Assembly (NCBI GenBank): GCA_002391385.1
Contig: DGEY01000068.1
Location: 11,283 to 24,061, forward strand
Reading direction: 5' to 3'
DNA from: Firmicutes bacterium UBA3914
GTDB taxonomy: Bacteria; Bacillota; Limnochordia; Darwinibacteriales; Darwinibacteriaceae
DNA: 12,779 bases
Shown: positions 12,141 to 12,779 of the stretch, one piece after another
Position numbering within the stretch: position 1 is the first letter of the stretch
Layout: each line of letters begins with the position of its first letter
Made by a program: the position numbers and the translations under genes
Notes under the pieces: model-generated
Databases searched by the model: none
What the model saw: only the letters and a program-made list of their open reading frames with translations
Told to the model about the DNA's origin: nothing

Positions 12141-12779
12141 GAGGATGCCTTAACAGCGGCGCGGCCCTGGAGGATGCGCCGGGCTAGCTGGTCAAGCTGC
12201 CTGCGGATCTGCTCAGTTTCTTCGTGTTCCAAAAAGATCTTCATGATTTCGCTCTCAAAGGAGCTCCCCAGATTGAGGTGGAGGAGAATGGCATCCAGCT
12301 CGCCGATGATGGACTCGAACATGTTGATCTTCTGATGCAGCAGGTACATGATGTGCTCTTCCACCGTACCTTTGGTGATCAAGTTGTAGATGTGCACATC
12401 CCGGGTCTGCCCCAGGCGATGGACCCGGCCGATGCGCTGTTCCAGGCGCATGGGGTTCCAGGGGAGATCGAAGTTGACCACCAGGTTGCAGAACTGGAAG
12501 TTCAGCCCTTCACCCCCCGACTCGGTGCTCACCAGAAACTGGGCGTCCTTTTGAAAGAGGTGGCGGACGTACTGCTTTTGGCCCCGGGAGAGGCTGCCGT
12601 CAAAGGCCAGGGTGCGGTAGCCGGCCTTTTCCAGTCTGTAACGGATGTACTCCTGAGATGCTTTGTACTCCGTGAAGATGATGGCTTTATCCCGGAACTG
12701 GGCCACCAGGCGCTCCAGAGCATCGCATTTGCTGTTTTGCTTCACTTCCGCCAGATCCTTGAGCAGAGCGGCCGCCTCG
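12122..12779 (-). CDS. yqhH: SNF2-type DEAD/DEAH helicase, C-terminal part (partial)
   Basis: The gene enters from beyond the right edge; about 218 C-terminal residues are seen. They form helicase lobe 2: KAIIFTEYKASQEYIRYRL (motif IV region), STESGGEGLNFQFCNLVVNF (motif V) and NPMRLEQRIGRVHRLGQTRD (motif VI with arginine fingers). These are typical of SNF2/RapA-like ATPases that move on double-stranded DNA. A C-terminal helical tail follows (GTVEEHIMYLLHQKINMFE and IIGELDAIL), as in B. subtilis YqhH. The frame stays open to the window end, so a GTG at 12745 is internal and not the start. The next gene begins at or just before its stop, so the two are likely co-translated. The partner relation to YqhG is known only as gene neighbourhood. 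Confidence 0.92.
   Translation of the reverse strand, partial: EAAALLKDLAEVKQNSKCDALERLVAQFRDKAIIFTEYKASQEYIRYRLEKAGYRTLAFDGSLSRGQKQYVRHLFQKDAQFLVSTESGGEGLNFQFCNLVVNFDLPWNPMRLEQRIGRVHRLGQTRDVHIYNLITKGTVEEHIMYLLHQKINMFESIIGELDAILLHLNLGSSFESEIMKIFLEHEETEQIRRQLDQLARRILQGRAAVKASSWEGLL

Noticed and set aside
12743..12745. GTG as the start of the helicase gene
   Set aside because: The frame stays open to the window edge, the residues upstream continue the helicase, and motifs of lobe 1 must lie further upstream.

Overview
The window looks like chromosome from an endospore-forming Firmicute of the Clostridia or a related deep lineage. It is fairly GC-rich, starts ATG, GTG and TTG are all used, and ribosome binding sites are strong and purine-rich. 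It carries cell-division genes and core sporulation genes (pro-sigma-E, its protease SpoIIGA, its activator SpoIIR, sigma-G, SpoIIP, a SpoIIIE/FtsK translocase). I cannot name the species. There is no RNA gene, CRISPR array, prophage or insertion sequence.

Layout. Positions 1-1279, plus strand: the tail of ftsQ, then ftsZ, with a possible sigma-H promoter between them. Positions 1309-2962, minus strand: spoIIGA and sigE, overlapping by 32 bases and convergent with ftsZ. Positions 2963-3166: a divergent control region. Positions 3167-4631, plus strand: sigG and spoIIR, closed by a good intrinsic terminator. Positions 4731-5497: a ylmC/ymxH-type PRC-barrel gene, then nrdR with its own promoter overlapping a near-perfect palindrome. 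Positions 5559-9875: ftsK/spoIIIE, a small RodZ-like membrane HTH gene, hslO (Hsp33) and spoIIP. Positions 9906-11267: murC, displaced from ftsQ/ftsZ. Positions 11250-12779, minus strand: a yqhG-like gene and the C-terminal part of an SNF2-type helicase (yqhH-like); the first of these overlaps murC tail to tail.

How the genes fit together. FtsZ makes the septum. In sporulation the forespore makes SpoIIR, which signals across the septum to SpoIIGA; SpoIIGA cleaves pro-sigma-E in the mother cell. SpoIIIE/FtsK pumps the chromosome into the forespore, SpoIIP thins septal peptidoglycan during engulfment, and sigma-G then runs the late forespore programme. Signal (spoIIR), receptor-protease (spoIIGA), substrate (sigE) and the later forespore sigma factor (sigG) are therefore all encoded within about 3.3 kb.

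I found no wholly new gene system. The points most worth a second look are regulatory or architectural: the spoIIGA-sigE pair is flipped relative to its neighbours; two sporulation genes (spoIIP, ylmC) have hairpins that would hide their Shine-Dalgarno sequence with a CATATA-type -10-like element in the loop; the yqhG-like gene appears to start at a non-canonical ATA codon; a 21-bp imperfect palindrome covers the nrdR -10 box; and SpoIIP is short and lacks an expected C-terminal acidic residue.
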